A stretch of 64,000 nucleotides of DNA from Thunnus maccoyii (lineage: Eukaryota; Chordata; Actinopteri; Scombriformes; Scombridae), in the NCBI RefSeq assembly GCF_910596095.1, contig NC_056535.1, forward strand, positions 27,684,505 to 27,748,504, given 5' to 3'. The position numbers and the translations under genes were made by a program. Positions 36,001 to 64,000 of the stretch are shown here, one piece after another. The notes below the pieces were generated by a model, which saw nothing but the letters and a program-made list of their open reading frames with translations, searched no databases and was not told the DNA's origin. Positions within the stretch are counted from its first letter, which is position 1. Each line of letters begins with the position of its first letter.

Positions 36001-36691
36001 AACTGGATTACAGGCCAGTGAAAATGAGTTGCAGTGCTGTCAATTGCAACACACCAAAAGGAGAAAGAATCTTCAAACGTCACATGCACCACAACCCCAA
36101 AACAGCAGACATATGTTAGATTTTTTTTTTACTCTGTTCTTGGAGACCTGCCATATAGATATAAAAAGACCAAATGAGAAACAGAAAGGCTATTCATGTT
36201 TTTGTCCTTTCAGCCAAGGATTATCTCTGAAAACAGTGTTGAATGAAGTACAAACAAAGGTGAAGTGTAAACTCCAACTATCTCAGCAACCACCCCTCCC
36301 CATAACCCATATAACCTCTTTAATTCTTTAGAAGTCTTTAAAATTTACACTGATGTACACAAAATACACTCAAAAAGGAGATATTTTTTCTAGTTTTTCC
36401 AATGCATTTAAATCCTCTTGTACATTCCGAGCCATCAAAAGAAAAAAAGGAATACTTGTGTATTAATAAAAAAAGATTGTTCTCTTGGAGCATCTGCATT
36501 TGTTCCCCTTGATTTATCAGCTTGCTGCTAATCAGGTGCATCCCAGGACATGTAACAGACAGGTGTGGTTGATATGGTGGCACAGCCTAAGCCAGTCCCA
36601 CTTTTCACATTTCAGTCAACACCAATGACATTTTGACTCATCAAAATAAAATCCAAATGCTTTTTTTCTTTTCCTTTTCAAATCGACTGAT
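33020..36691. other. Intergenic region upstream of klhdc7a and downstream of igsf21
   Basis: Holds the klhdc7a promoter side (both genes are on the minus strand). No coding gene is supported. An open frame at 35102-35365 and others show no known domain. A possible THAP-like zinc-finger scrap lies near 36024-36116 (see findings). An (AC)n tract is at about 34879-34897. Confidence 0.55.
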
Positions 36692-36697
36692 TTTATT
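36692..36697 (-). terminator. igsf21: Likely polyadenylation signal of igsf21
   Basis: An AATAAA hexamer on the minus strand, about 355 nt beyond the igsf21 stop codon. The implied 3' UTR (about 36675-37051) contains a 46-bp CA repeat in mRNA sense. Confidence 0.55.
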
Positions 36698-36937
36698 GAT
36701 CAACAGGCAGACGTGGGACAAGAAACAAAAAAAAAGGTGTAACTGGGCAGGGCTATATAGGAGGTGGTTACTGTCATTTTCATCACGTTGTTCTTTTTTA
36801 AATCATTATCTCGGTTATTATTTTTGTTACAAAAACAGTGGTGCGCCATCCTGTGGTAGCGCTGTTTCCTGATCGATTGACGCATGGAGGGTCTGTTGAT
36901 GACTGGAGAAGGCTTGCAGGATTGTGGAAAGTGTGTG

Positions 36938-36940
<3 letters not shown>

Positions 36941-36986
<46 letters not shown>
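36941..36986. repeat. (GT)23 microsatellite in the igsf21 3' UTR
   Basis: Uninterrupted GT on the plus strand, that is CA in the igsf21 transcript, between the stop codon (37052) and the likely polyadenylation signal (36697-36692). A shorter GT run lies just before it at about 36931-36937. Confidence 0.95.
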
Positions 36987-36990
<4 letters not shown>

Positions 36991-37051
36991 TGCGTAAGAA
37001 GGGCAAATATGTGTGCGAGTGAGTGAGTGAGAATGTCTTGGATGAGAGGTT

Positions 37052-64000
<26,949 letters not shown>

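Overview
The window is nuclear DNA of a ray-finned fish, most likely a percomorph-type teleost. The reasons are compact intron-exon genes with GT-AG junctions whose products align best with vertebrate families, long dinucleotide microsatellites, and several interspersed repeats typical of teleosts. No prokaryotic, viral-genome, CRISPR, rRNA or tRNA feature was seen. Five protein genes are supported; all family names come from recalled sequence, since no search was run.

Layout. 1-13.4 kb is gene-free. It is dominated by a decayed Ty3/mdg4-type LTR retrotransposon (3.05-9.31 kb) that carries a LINE 3'-end fragment inside pol and a 645-bp inverted-repeat transposon inside its 3' LTR. 13.4-21.6 kb (minus) is dhrs3, a retinaldehyde reductase; all six coding exons were reconstructed, giving 302 codons plus stop. 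23.8-26.5 kb (plus) is an aadacl4-like membrane serine hydrolase (4 exons, 416 aa). 26.9-29.7 kb (plus) is cfap107, a ciliary microtubule inner protein (4 exons, 223 aa). 30.7-33.0 kb (minus) is klhdc7a, a single-exon kelch protein (764 aa from the first true ATG). 37.05-58.6 kb (minus) holds the last four coding exons of igsf21, a synaptic immunoglobulin-superfamily protein; its 5' exons lie beyond 64 kb. The rest is intergenic or intronic DNA with DNA-transposon remnants.

The genes share no obvious pathway. Their order is the informative part: DHRS3-AADACL4-CFAP107 and KLHDC7A-IGSF21 are each neighbours on human 1p36 but are megabases apart there, whereas here they are contiguous. dhrs3 and the aadacl4-like gene are divergent, and cfap107 and klhdc7a are convergent. 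I found no convincing undescribed biological system. The most useful observations are the fused synteny, the nested transposons with intact inverted repeats, a CA-repeat inside the igsf21 3' UTR, a short C-terminal stalk in igsf21, and a few candidate regulatory sequences.
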